Below are positions 11,228 to 22,560 of a stretch of 64,000 nt of DNA, one piece after another. The translations under genes were made by a program, and so were the position numbers. The DNA is taken from NCBI RefSeq assembly GCF_036884655.1, contig NC_088340.1:30194001-30258000 (forward strand), given 5' to 3'. The stretch's first letter is position 1, and every line of letters starts with the position of its first letter. The notes under the pieces were generated by a model that made no database searches, had not been told where the DNA came from, and saw nothing but the letters and a program-made list of their open reading frames with translations. This DNA comes from Musa acuminata AAA Group. Lineage: Eukaryota > Streptophyta > Magnoliopsida > Zingiberales > Musaceae.

Positions 11228-13152
11228 GCTAGGAGCAAGAGATGGTATCTAGATAGTAGATGCTCAAGACATATGACTGGAGATCCATCTCATTTCTCTA
11301 TACTCACTAGCAAAGAAGAAGGGTACGTCACCTTCGGAGACAACAACCAAGGCAAAATCATTGGCAAGGGAACCATAGGTAACAAATTAAAATTTTCTAT
11401 TGATGATGTCTTACTAGTTGATGGATTGAAACATAATCTCTTGAGTGTTAGTCAATTATGCGATAAAGGTTATATCGTTAGATTTGAATCAAATGTGTGT
11501 ATTATTGAAAAACCAAACCATAACATAACTATGATTGCATTAAAACAAAATAATGTCTACACCATCAACCTTGATGAACTAAGTAATGAAATGTGCTTCT
11601 CCACTTTAAATGATGATGCTTGGCTTTAGCATAGGAGACTAGGCCATGCAAGCATGAAACTAATATCTAAGATCTCATCTAGAGAATTAGTGCGAGGAAT
11701 TCCAAATATAAAGTTTATTAAGGACAAAGTATGCGATGCATGTCAACTAGGTAAACAAATAAAAACTAGTTTCAAACCAAAAACTCAAATTAGCACTACT
11801 AGACCATTACAATTGATTCATTTGGACTTATTTGGACCAATTGAAACGACAAGTCTAGCAAGAAGCAAATATGCATTTGTAATTGTGGATGACTATACTA
11901 GATACACTTGGACCTATTTTTTAACTCACAAAAGTGATTGCTTCAAGTGTTTCTCTAAATTTTGTAAACTCACTCAAAACGAAAAAGGTTTCATGATTTC
12001 ATCAATTCGGAGTGATCACGGTGGCGAATTTCAAAACCGTGACTTTCAAAATTTTTGTGAAGTTAATGGATACAATCACAACTTCTCCACTCTGAGGAAT
12101 CCCTAACAAAATAGAGTAGTTGAAAGAAAAAATAGAAACCTACAAGAAATGGCTAGAACGATGTTAAATGAACATAGTCTACCCAAGTATTTTTGGGCCG
12201 AAGCCGTAAATACGGCTTGTTACATCATGAATAGAGTCCTAATAAGACCATCCCTATCAAAAACTCCCTATGAATTATGGAATAACAAAAAACCTAATAT
12301 TTCCTATTTTAAAGTTTTCGGTTGTAAATGCTTTATTTTGAATGAAAGGGATGCCTTAGGAAAATTTGATGCTAAATCCGATGAAGGCATCTTTCTTGGT
12401 TACTCTTCCGTTTCTAAGGCTTTTCGGGTTTTTAACAAAAGAACCTTAGTAATAGAAGAATCTATTTATGTAGTTTTTAATGAAATTTCTAATTTAAAGA
12501 AAAATGATTTGGATGATGATCTTGGTTTTGATAATTTGAATTTAAATGAACCCCCTCCTCAAAATAGCAACTTGGATGCACCTTCTTCCGAAATTTCCTT
12601 ACCCAAGGAATGGAAGTATATAGATGCTCATCCAAAGGAGCTAATTATAGGAGTTACATCAAAAGGGGTTCAAACTCGTTCCTCTTTCAAGAATTTTTGT
12701 GCTACCGCCGCCTTCCTTTCTCAAATCGAACCTAAATGCATTGACGAGGCCATAAAAGATGATTTTTGGGTTATTGCAATGCAAGAGGAATTGAATCAAT
12801 TTGAGAGGAATAAGGTATGGAAGCTTGTTCCTAGACCTAGTGACCATTTAGTCATTAGTACTAAATGAGTCTTTAGAAATAAGCAAGACGAAAATGGTAT
12901 CGTGGTTAGAAACAAGGCTAGATTAGTGGCCAAAGGTTTCAACCAAGAAGAAGGTATCGATTACGAAGAAACCTTCGCTCCCGTTGCTCGATTAGAAGTC
13001 ATAAGGATGCTCCTTGCCTATGCTAGTAGTAATAATTTTAAACTATTTCAAATGGATGTTAAAAGTGCTTTCTTGAATGGTTTTATTTCCGAAGAAGTAT
13101 ATGTCGAACAACCTCCCGGATTTGAAAATTCTCTTCTTCCTAACCATGTATT
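11228..13152 (+). pseudogene. pol: Element A pol, part 1 (protease to early reverse transcriptase)
   Basis: The protease motif region leads into MTGDPSHFSIL, then the integrase zinc region, the integrase core (HLDLFGPIETT, RSDHGGEF) and the start of reverse transcriptase ([10 protein letters not shown]). The frame is unbroken by indels, but stops occur at 11627-11629 (TAG), 12104-12106 (TAA) and 12866-12868 (TGA). The codons at 11627 and 12866 are tryptophan in sister copies. At 13152 reverse transcriptase is cut by element B, with the duplication GTATT at 13148-13152. It resumes at 22561. Confidence 0.92.
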
Positions 13153-14351
13153 TGTTGAATCTCGGATTTTGATGATATAATCAATTGGTGGGTTAATTGA
13201 TCTAATCCATATTATTGAGTTAAGTGTGCAGGATTAACTACGATAACCAGAAAACATAAAGCAAGGATACCGGAGTCGAGCTCGATGGACGTTTAAGAGA
13301 CCGAACAATCATCGGAGATGCTGCCGGAACCATCCGAGAAGAAATCGGGAACGTGTCGGAAGTTCGCCGAAGAAATCGTCGGAGGCTCGCGGAGATCACC
13401 AAGAAGGCTCGGCTACTCGTTAAAGTCATCACAAAGATTGGGAGCTTGCAGGGAGTCCGTCGGAAGAAGTTCGTCGGAAAGCTCGCCGGAACAAGACTCG
13501 ACGTTCGCGATTAAAAAACTTGCTTAGGATGTTTTTTTTTGTGTTATGTAGTTCACCTGTAATTAGGATTAGGATTAAGAGATAATCCTATATCTTGGTT
13601 AGGGGCCAACTGGGCCCAAAGTTAGATTTGGTTTGGGCTAAAATTAAGCCAAACCAATGAATCGGAAAGCCAGGCGGTGGCACCGCCTGGCTGGGCGGTG
13701 ACACCTCCTTGGCTGGGCGGTTGCACCGTCCAGCACCCGAGCGCTGGGCGGTGGCACCGCCTGGCTGGGCGGTGGAACCTCCAGCACCGGGAACCCTAAG
13801 AGAATTCAAATTTTGAAACCCAAAATTTGAATCCTCTTGAGGCCTATAAATACCCCTCAAATCTCAACTGAGGTTACAACTTTTGAGAAGCATTTTGATT
13901 GAGAGAAAAGTCTTAGAAAGTCTTAGCAAGTCTTGTTTTCAATTTGCTAGAGAGTTCTCCTCCTTCTTTCTTATTGAAAATTTGTAAGAGGTTGAGCTGC
14001 TTGTAAAAGGTTGTAAGAGGGGTGTTTACCCTTCCATTTCAAGAGACTTGCTAGTGGAAGGTGGGAGCCTCATCGAAGAGGGGCCTCGCAAGTGGAGTAG
14101 GTCATTTGACCGAACCACTCTAAAAATCGGCGTAATCTCTGGTTTGCTCTTTATTATTGTCATTTACATTACTGCAAATCTTCTTACTGCTTTAGTTCCT
14201 TATTACTCTTGCTGCGCACCTTCAATAATACGCTTTTAAGTTAAATTTCTCAAGTTTCGTTCATAACGCACGAAAGATTTTGTTAAAATCGAAGTTTTAA
14301 TCCGCTGCACTAATTCACCCCCCCCCTCTTAGTGCCGCTCCGATCCTAACA
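13153..14351 (+). repeat. 5' LTR of element B
   Basis: This LTR is 1199 bp, TGTTGAATC to GATCCTAACA. The palindrome array is at about 13670-13790 and the TATA box TATAAATA at 13845-13852. A C9 run between GCACTAA and TTAGTGC lies just before the end. Confidence 0.94.
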
Positions 14352-14353
14352 AG

Positions 14354-14365
14354 TGGTATCAGAGC
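14354..14365 (+). other. Primer binding site of element B
   Basis: TGGTATCAGAGC lies two bases after the LTR, complementary to initiator methionine tRNA. Confidence 0.95.
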
Positions 14366-14403
14366 AAGGTTATCTCTCATATTTGGTTTAATACCCAAGA
14401 GAG

Positions 14404-15969
14404 ATGGCTTACTCCGGCATGCAAGAGGACCATTCTATTGCACGACCACCTTTGTTTAATGGGTCGGATTACACATATTGAAAGACTCGCATGAGAATCT
14501 TCCTCATTTCTATGGACTTTGAGCTTTGGTCTATTGTCGAGAATGGATTTCCAAAATCTTCTCTTCCGATGAGCGAATGGGATGAATCGGAGAAGAAGGT
14601 TTTTGCTTTAAATGCAAAGGCTATGAATGCCTTGTTTTGTGCACTAGACAAAAACGAATTTAATCGTGTTTCAATGTGTGATTCGGCTTTTGATATTTGG
14701 AGAACTCTTGAGGTCACTCATGAAGGCACTAGCCGAGTGAAAGAGTCCAAAATCAACATTCTTGTGCACTCTTACGAACTTTTCCGAATGAAACCAAGTG
14801 AGTCCATCGGAGACATGTACACCCGGTTTACGGATGTCATCAATGGACTCAAAGCTCTTGGTAAAGATTTTACTAACTTTGAACTAGTAACTAAAATCTT
14901 AAGATCCCTCCCTAAAAGTTGGGATCCAAAAGTTACGGCCATTCAAGAGGCCAAAGACCTTAAAGCATTCCCTCTTGAAGAACTCATTGGGTCTCTAATG
15001 ACCTACGAAATGACATGTCAAGCTCATGACGAGCTCAAGAACCCCCTTCCAAAGAACAGGAAGGATATGGCACTCAAATCACAAGAAGACCACTTGAAAG
15101 GAACATCAAGTGATGAGGACAGTGACAATGACATTGCACTTTTGACTCAAAAATTTAAAAAATATTTAAGAAAGAACAGATTTAAAAATAATAGAAAAAA
15201 TAAATTTGAACAAAAGAAGGACCAAGTGATTTGCTATGAATGCAAAAAACCGGGACACTATAAGAACGATTGTCCTCAAGCCAAAAAGAGAACATCAAAA
15301 AAGAAGGCATTCAAAGCAACGTGGGATGATTCAAGCGCATCCGAAGAAGAGGAGTCCAACACCGAGCAAGTTGCTCATTACGCGCTAATGGCGTTAGGAG
15401 AAGAGGTATGTGATTTATTTAATGAAGATTTATCTTTTGAAGAACTATCTATCGCTTTTCATGAATTATTTGATGAATGTAGAACTGTTAGCAAGAAGTT
15501 AAGTATCTTAAAGAAAGAGCATGCTTTGCTACAAGATAAGTTTGATAGTCTTCAAACTCCTCCATGCTCTAAGTGTGAGCACTTAGAAGCAATAAAAAAT
15601 GAAAATATGCTTCTTAAGGAAACCTTAAACAAGTTTAAGGTTGGTAGCAAAGGATTAGATATGATCCTTGCACACAAGGGTCACATCGCAAATAGAAATG
15701 GAATTGGATTTGTAAAAGGATTACATCAAAATCCTACCACTTTCATAAAAGGACCTACATTACATGTTTCCTCTTATATGAAATGCAACTTTTGTTGCAA
15801 ATCCGGACATATTGCCTACAAATGCCCATTTAGGAAAATTAGTTCACAAAAATTAATATGGGTTCCTAAAGGAACTATAAAGAATTCAATCATAAATAAC
15901 AAAGTTAGTGGGTCAATTTTTGAGGCACCCAAAATCAAATGGGTACCTAAAAATCATCCTCTTTTGTAG
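14404..15969 (+). pseudogene. gag: Element B gag, one early stop
   Basis: The start is ATG 14404-14406, by alignment with A and C. A TGA at 14479-14481 (codon 26) replaces a tryptophan codon of A and C in the YTYWKTRM motif. Downstream the frame is open for 492 codons. It contains the copia gag domain, the CYECKKPGHYKNDC knuckle, an acidic stretch (SSASEEEESNTEQ), a helical segment rich in Leu, Lys and Glu, and a second knuckle CNFCCKSGHIAYKC. It ends at the conserved TAG 15967-15969. It is the best-preserved Sirevirus gag here; one base change inactivates its N-terminus. Confidence 0.93.
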
Positions 15970-18900
15970 ACAAACCCACAAGCTAGGAGCAAGAGATGGT
16001 ATCTTGATAGTGGATGCTCAAGACATATGACTGGAGATCCATCTCATTTCTCTATGCTCACTAGCAAAGAAGAAGGGTACGTTACCTTCGGAGACAACAA
16101 CAAGGGCAAAATCATTGGCAAGGGAACTATTGGTAACAAATTTAATTTTTCCATTGATGATGTCTTACTAGTTGATGGATTGAAACATAATCTCTTGAGT
16201 ATTAGTCAACTATGCGATAAATGTTACATCGTTAGATTTGAATCAAATATGTGCATTATTGAAAAACCAAATCATAACATGACTATGATTGCTTTAAAAT
16301 AAAATAATGTCTATACCATCAATCTTGATGAACTAAGTAATGAAATGTGCTTCTCCGCCGTAAATGATGATGCTTGGCTTTGGCATAGGAGATTAGGCCA
16401 TGCAAGCATGAAAACAATATCTAAGATCTCATCTCAAGAATTAGTACGAGGAATTCCAAATATAAAGTTTATTAAGGACAAAGTATGCGATGCATGTTAA
16501 CTAGGCAAACAAATAAAAACAAGCTTCAAACCAAAAAATCAAATTAGCACAACTAGACCATTACAATTGATCCATTTGGACTTATTTGGACCAATTGATA
16601 CAACAAGTCTAGGTGGAAGCAAATATGCTTTTGTGATTGTGGATGACTACTCTAGATACACTTGGACCTATTTCTTAGCTCACAAAAGTGATTGCTTCAA
16701 GTGTTTCTCTAAATTTTGTAAACTCACTCAAAACGAAAAAGGCTTCATGATTTCGTCAATTCGGAGTGATCACGGTGGTGAATTCCAAAACCGTGACTTT
16801 CAGAATTTTTGCGAAAGTAATGGGTACAATCACAACTTCTCAACCCCAAGAAATCCTCAACAAAATGGAGTAGTTGAAAGGAAAAATAGAAACCTACAAG
16901 AAATGGCAAGAACTATGTTGAATGAACATAGTTTACCTAAGTACTTTTGGGCCGAAGCCGTAAATACGGCTTGCTACATCATGAATAGAGTCCTAATAAG
17001 ACCATCCTTATCCAAAACTCCCTATGAATTATGGAATAACAAAAAACCAAACATCTCCTATTTTAATGTTTTTGGTTGTAAATGCTTTATTTTAAATGAA
17101 AGGGATGCTTTAGAAAAATTTGATGCTAAATCCGATGAAGGCATCTTTCTTGGTTACTCTTCCGTTTCTAAAGCTTTTCGGGTTTTTAATAAAAGAACTT
17201 TAGTAATTGAAGAGTCTATTCATGTAGTTTTTAATGAAATTTCCGATTTAAAGAAAAATGATTTTGATGATGATCTTGGTTTTGATAATTTGAATTAAAT
17301 GAACCCTCTCCTCAAAATAGCCATTTGAATGCATCTTCTTCCGAAATTTCTTTACCAAAAGAATGGAAGTATGTAGATGCTCATCCAAAAGAGCAAATTA
17401 TAGGAGATACATCAAAAGGGGTTCAAACTCGTTCTTCTTTCAAAAATTTCTATGCTAACGCCGCTTTCCTTTCTCAAATTGAACCTAAATGCATTGACGA
17501 AGCCTTAAAAGATGATTTTTGGATCATTGCAATGCAAGAAGAATTGAACCAATTTGAGAGGAATGAGGTATGGAAGCTTGTTCCTAGACCAAGTGACCAC
17601 TTAGTCATAGGTACTAAGTGGGTCTTTAGAAACAAGCAAGACGAAAATGGTATCGTGGTTAGAAACAAGGCTAGATTAGTAGCCAAAGGTTTCAACCAAG
17701 AAGAAGGTATCGATTACGAAGAAACCTTCGCTCCCGTGGCTCGATTAGAAGCCATAAGGATGCTCCTTGCCTATGCTAGTAGTAATAATTTTAAACTATT
17801 TCAAATGGATGTTAAAAGTGCCTTCTTGAATGGTTTTATTTCCGAAGAAGTATTTGTCAAACAACCTCCCGGATTTGAAAATTCTCTTCTTCCTAATCAT
17901 GTATTCAAATTGACTAAAGCTCTCTATGGCTTAAAACAAGCTCCTAGAGCTTGGTATGAAAGGCTTAGTTCCTTTCTTATTTTAAATAATTTTACCAAAG
18001 GCAAGGTTGATACTACATTGTTTATTAAACATTTTAAAAATAATTTTCTTATTGTGCAAATTTATGTTGACGATATTGTGTTTGGCTCTTCGGATGAATC
18101 ACTATGTGAATCATTTGCCAAATGTATGAGTCTTGAATTTGAAATGAGTTTAATGGGTGAATTAACTTTCTTTTTGGGATTACAAATCAAACAACTTAGT
18201 GATGGTATATTTCTTAACCAATCCAAATATACATTAGAATTGTTAAAACGATTTAACATGGATAATTCAAAAGCAATAAACACCCCTATGAGTACTGCGA
18301 CTAAGTTAGATATGGATGAAAATAGTGAAAGTTTCGATCAAAAAACATATAGGGGAATGATAGGTAGTCTACTCTACCTCACTACGACTAGACCGGATAT
18401 TATGTTTAGTGTAGGACTTTGCGCTAGGTTTCAATCTAATCCTAAATTATCTCATCTTAAGAGTGTTAAAAGAATATTTAGGTATCTTAAAGGAACTCCA
18501 AATTTAGGATTGTGGTATCCAAAATCTGAAAAATTCGATCTAATAGCTTATGCAGATGCCGATTTTGGCGGATGCAGGATAGATAGAAAAAGTACATCCG
18601 GAATATGCCAATTTTTAGGACATGCACTTGTTTCTTGGACTTCCAATAAACAAAATTCAGTTGCACTATCTACGGCGGAAGCCGAATACATTGCTGCAAG
18701 TGCATGTTGTGCACAAGTAATTTGGATGAAAAATACATTAGAAGACTATGGAATTCACCTTGAAAATATTCCCATAAAATGCGATAATACTAGTGCCATA
18801 TGCCTTACTAAAAATCCAATTCAGCACTCTAGAACTAAGCACATCGACGTTAGGCATCATTTCATACGCAATCATGTTCTTAACAATGATGTTGTTCTAG

Positions 18901-19007
18901 AATTCATTGACACAAAGCATCAATTAGTAGATATATTTACAAAAGCTTTGAATGAAGACCAATTTGAATTCATCCGAAGGGAATTAGGCAAGCTAAATTG
19001 TCCCTAA
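15970..19007 (+). pseudogene. pol: Element B pol, two stops and one frameshift
   Basis: It begins in frame with gag, after the TAG. Domains in order: protease (WYLDSGCSRHMTGD), integrase zinc region, integrase core (HLDLFGPIDTT, RSDHGGEF, VVERKNR), reverse transcriptase ([18 protein letters not shown]) and RNase H ([23 protein letters not shown]). Breaks are TAA at 16300-16302, TAA near 16498 (glutamine codon in sisters) and loss of one T near 17290, which shifts the frame. From about 17299 to TAA 19005-19007 the frame is fully open for some 560 codons, covering all of reverse transcriptase and RNase H with catalytic residues present. Confidence 0.94.
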
Positions 19008-19520
19008 AATGAACTTCACAAAAAGGACTCGTACTTTTCCCTTCGTTTATGAATTTGAATTCTTCCTTCTTCTTCAATTCAAAATGATCCATTAAAGTAT
19101 AAATTATGATCTTGAGGGAAGTAGCTAAACAAAAGGAAGGAAGAAAAAATTTTTTTTTCTTTCCTCCGCGTGATGCCAGCGGTGGCACCGCCAGATCCGG
19201 CGGTTGCACCGACTGGCGCTCGGGCACCAAGCGGTGACACCGACCAGTTTGGCGGTGACACCGACCGAGTCACCCTTTTAACCCGAGGGGTTAGGGCCGG
19301 CGGTGACACCGCCCCCAACCCGAAGAAAGACCTCTCCAAAACCCTCTCCCATTCCCTCTAACCCTCATTCTAACTCTTAGAAACATTGGAGAAGGATTCT
19401 TGGTGGTCCAAGCTTTCCATCTCTCAACATAATCTCCACAAGGTAACACTTGAAATCCCTCCTTTCTTTTCTCTTTCTCTTGCTTATTTTTCACAATTTT
19501 ATCATCATCTTGTCTAGAAA
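19008..19520 (+). promoter_or_regulatory. Region between pol and ORF3 of B: palindrome array and possible intron
   Basis: This 513-bp spacer is closed to translation in the pol frame: TGA occurs near 19050. It has a TATA-like TATAAATT at 19098-19105, then an array of GGCGGTGACACCG-type palindromes at 19178-19310 resembling the arrays near the TATA box in Sirevirus LTRs. A possible 75-bp intron follows: AAG|GTAACA (GT at 19443-19444), a pyrimidine-rich tract, then TCTAG (AG at 19516-19517), three bases before the ORF3 ATG. These signals could allow ORF3 its own transcript or a spliced one. That is inference; no transcript evidence is available. Confidence 0.5.
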
Positions 19521-20615
19521 ATGGCTCCAAAGAGATCAAAAGGAATAAGGATTGAAGGAGATTCATATAACCATGACCTTTTTAGATCAAAAGACGTAGC
19601 CCTTAGCTTTCCAAAATTTGAAACACGATGTGTCCATAAGGGAAAATACGTTGATTTGGATGAACTAGAGGACTTAGATCCCATTAAGTGGTTTGCTCAA
19701 CTAGAAGCTCTACCTCTACTACAAATAGATGAACCAATCTATCCACGGTTAGTGAGATTGTTCTATGCCAACCTATATGAAGACAATGATAGCCTAAGCA
19801 CTTACATTCTAGGAACACCCATTAGAATTTTTGACAGCACCATTTGTGAGCTAATTGGCATAACTGAAAAAGATAGGGGATGCTATTTTAAAGGTAAATG
19901 GGACGTCAAAAAAATAGGAGCAACCTATTCCGAAGCCGTGAAAACAATTTTTGCAAATCCAAACCTTGACTTCCTACCCAAGAGCTGTGAACACTTAATG
20001 CCTTTCAACTCTAAAATTCTTCATCACATTATCACAAGCATCATATTCCCCAAACAATTTCATCTTGACGATGTAAGTCAATTAGAGATGGGAACCATGT
20101 ATTGGATTATGACCGGTCAGCATAATTGTTTTGGGTACTTGATTCGCCAACACATGCAGGAAATTATGACTAAAGATACTATATTGCCATATGGGAGGTT
20201 AATCACTAGAATTCTTCATGCCTATGACATTTGCATTCCACCCGATAAAGAATCTATTCAAAATGATCGATATAACATAATAAATAAAAACCTGCTAAAA
20301 AAACTTAGGTGCACTTTTAGCAATGGCATATGGGTTAGGCAGCCTAGAAGGACGGATCCAATTCCTACACCAATAGAACAACCCGAAACACCAATTCTTA
20401 TGGGAAGTGAATCTCCTCCTCCTAGTCCCTTTGGAGCAGCACCTTCAGCTCCTGTTTCCTCCTCTGAAGATATCATTATGGCGGAGCTATCTCAGATCAA
20501 ATCACAGCAAGAACAAATTCAGAATCAACAAGTTGAAATTTTGAAGACACTACGACAGATGAATGAAAAAATAGATATCATGTATCAGCATTGTGGATTA
20601 CCTCCTAAGGATTAA
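19521..20615 (+). CDS. Sirevirus ORF3 (env-like / putative plant transposon protein), intact
   Basis: This is an uninterrupted 364-codon ORF from ATG 19521 to TAA, the only long intact ORF in a Sirevirus here. Residues about 40-260 form a compact domain (PIKWFAQLEALPLL, LVRLFYANLY, CELIGI) resembling the extra ORF of SIRE-type elements and, from memory, the 'putative plant transposon protein' domain; I could not search this. A proline/serine-rich linker follows (about 270-310), then a glutamine-rich coiled coil (about 315-355, SQIKSQQEQIQNQQ). I see no signal peptide or membrane segment, so the historical label 'envelope-like' is not supported by the sequence. It has the same frame number as upstream pol but is separated by stops. 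Its function is unknown. Confidence 0.85.
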   Translation: MAPKRSKGIRIEGDSYNHDLFRSKDVALSFPKFETRCVHKGKYVDLDELEDLDPIKWFAQLEALPLLQIDEPIYPRLVRLFYANLYEDNDSLSTYILGTPIRIFDSTICELIGITEKDRGCYFKGKWDVKKIGATYSEAVKTIFANPNLDFLPKSCEHLMPFNSKILHHIITSIIFPKQFHLDDVSQLEMGTMYWIMTGQHNCFGYLIRQHMQEIMTKDTILPYGRLITRILHAYDICIPPDKESIQNDRYNIINKNLLKKLRCTFSNGIWVRQPRRTDPIPTPIEQPETPILMGSESPPPSPFGAAPSAPVSSSEDIIMAELSQIKSQQEQIQNQQVEILKTLRQMNEKIDIMYQHCGLPPKD

Positions 20616-21328
20616 ATTGATGTATCTTTTTATTCTGTCCTGTTTGCTTTTAAAAACAAGTTCATGTTTGTCATCGATTGTACGATAACTGATCTTTCCT
20701 TTAGATAACTACTGTCTTAATCTGCATAGATGATGATGTCTTTTGGATAAACTATTTCTGGCAAATTTGAATGATGAACTTTGATAAATGCTAAACCTTT
20801 TTCTATGATCATCAATTAGCTGGCTTGTCTCTTTTTGTTGATGACAAAGGGGGAGAAGTGATGACTTACACCAAAACGATAGCATGGCTAATATGAATTA
20901 CAAAAACTTGTGTGATATGAATGTCTTATATGACTTGCAAATCCTTGAAAATATCATAAGATTGATATCATGAAATTTATATTGAAAATGTTTATCTTCT
21001 GTGTGATATGAATGTCTTATATGACTTGCAAATCCTTGAAAATATCACAAGATTGATATCATGAAATTTATATTGAAAATCTTTATCTTCTATCGTAGCA
21101 AAATTCGTCCCGTATCATTTAACTTATGATTTTCATCGAAGTTTCGTACTTACTATTATTTAATGAGGATAACGATAAAGTTCTACGATTAGAACTTATC
21201 GGGTTATGCTTGAATCCAATGGGATGGAATTCAAGTGTTTTTTATCTTCTCATAATATGGCATATAGATAGGGGGAGTTATGTTTAACTCCGTCATCAAT
21301 TGATTGTCATCATCAAAAAGGGGGAGAT
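20616..21328 (+). other. 3' non-coding region of element B with polypurine tracts
   Basis: The tract AAAAAGGGGGAGAT abuts the 3' LTR at 21315-21328. A second (AAAGGGGGAGAA, 20846-20857) follows GTTGATGAC, and a third (ATAGGGGGAG) lies near 21268-21277. A direct repeat of about 70 bases containing TGAATGTCTTATATGACTTG occurs at about 20910-20985 and 21000-21080. No ORF is seen. Confidence 0.85.
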
Positions 21329-22560
21329 TGTTGAATCTCGGATTTTGATGATATAATCAATTGGTGGGTTAATTGATCTAATCCATATTATTGAGTTAAG
21401 TGTGCAGGATTAACTACGATAACCAGAAAACATAAAGCAAGGATACCGGAGTCGAGCTCGATGGACGTTTAAGAGACCGAAGAATCATCGGAGATGCTGC
21501 CGGAACCATCCGAGAAGAAATCGGGAACGTGTTGGAAGTTCGCCGAAGAAATCGTCGGAGGCTCGCGGAGATCACCAAGAAGGCTCGGCTACTCGTTAAA
21601 GTCATCACAAAGATTGGGAGCTTGCAGGGAGTCCGTCGGAAGAAGTTCGTCGGAAAGCTCGCCGGAATAAGACTCGACGTTCGCAGTTAAAAAACTTGCT
21701 TAGGATGTTTTTTTTTGTGTTATGTAGTTCACCTGTAATTAGGATTAGGATTAAGAGATAATCCTATATCCTGGTTAGGGGCCAACTGGGCCCAAAGTCA
21801 GATTTGGTTTGGGCTAAAATTAAGCCAAACCAATGAATCGGAAAGCCAGGCGGTGGCACCGCCTGGCTGGGCGGTGAAACCGCCCAGCACCCGAGTGCTG
21901 GGCGGTGACACCTCCTTGGCTGGGCGGTTGCACCGTCCAGCACCCGAGCGCTGGGCGGTGGCACCGCCTAGCTGGGCGATGGAACCTCCAGCACCGGGAA
22001 CCCTAAGAGAATTCAAATTTTGAAACCCAAAATTTGAATCCTCTTGAAGCTTATAAATACCCCTCAAATCTCAGCTGAGGTTACGACTTTTGAGAAGCAT
22101 TTTGATTGAGAGAAAAGTCTTAGAAAGTCTTAGCAAGTCTTGTTTTCAATTTGCTAGAGAGTTCTCCTCCTTCTTTCTTATTGAAAATTTGTAAGAGGTT
22201 GAGCTGCTTGTAAAAGGTTGTAAGAGGGGTGTTTACCCTTCCATTTCAAGAGACTTGCTAGTGGAAGGTGGGAGCCTCATCGAAGAGGGGCCTCGCAAGT
22301 GGAGTAGGTCATTTGACCGAACCACTCTAAAAATCGGCGTAATCTCTGGTTTGCTCTTTATTATTGTCATTTACATTACTGCAAATCTTCTTACTGCTTT
22401 AGTTCCTTATTACTCTTGCTGCGCAACTTCAAGAATACGCCTTCAAGTTAAATTTCTCAAGTTTCGTTCTTAACGTACGAAAGATTTTGTTAAAATCGAA
22501 GTTTTAATCCGCTGCACTAATTCACCCCCCCCCCCTCTTAGTGCCGCTCGGATCCTAACA
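21329..22560 (+). repeat. 3' LTR of element B
   Basis: This LTR is 1232 bp. The palindrome array at about 21847-21990 has one more unit than in the 5' LTR, accounting for most of the length difference. TATA box TATAAATA is at 22052-22059; a C11 run lies near the end. It is followed by the duplication GTATT. Confidence 0.94.

Larger units (their letters stand above)
13153..22560 (+). mobile_element. Element B: complete Sirevirus with a third ORF
   Basis: This 9.4-kb element sits inside element A's reverse transcriptase, flanked by GTATT at 13148-13152 and 22561-22565. It has both LTRs, primer site, gag, pol, ORF3 and polypurine tracts. The 3' LTR is 33 bp longer than the 5' LTR, mainly because of one extra palindrome unit; otherwise they are very similar, so it inserted recently. 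It is the only copy here with ORF3, typical of full-length SIRE/Maximus elements. Confidence 0.95.

Noticed and set aside
14102..14118. GGTCATTTGACC in Sirevirus LTRs as a W-box inverted pair
   Set aside because: It contains TTGACC and is present in all copies, but it lies downstream of the TATA box and such short motifs are common; no support for WRKY regulation.
19521..20615. ORF3 as a captured host gene
   Set aside because: It is positioned between pol and the 3' LTR, as in known SIRE-type elements, and resembles their extra ORF, so an element gene is the simpler reading; not excluded without a search.
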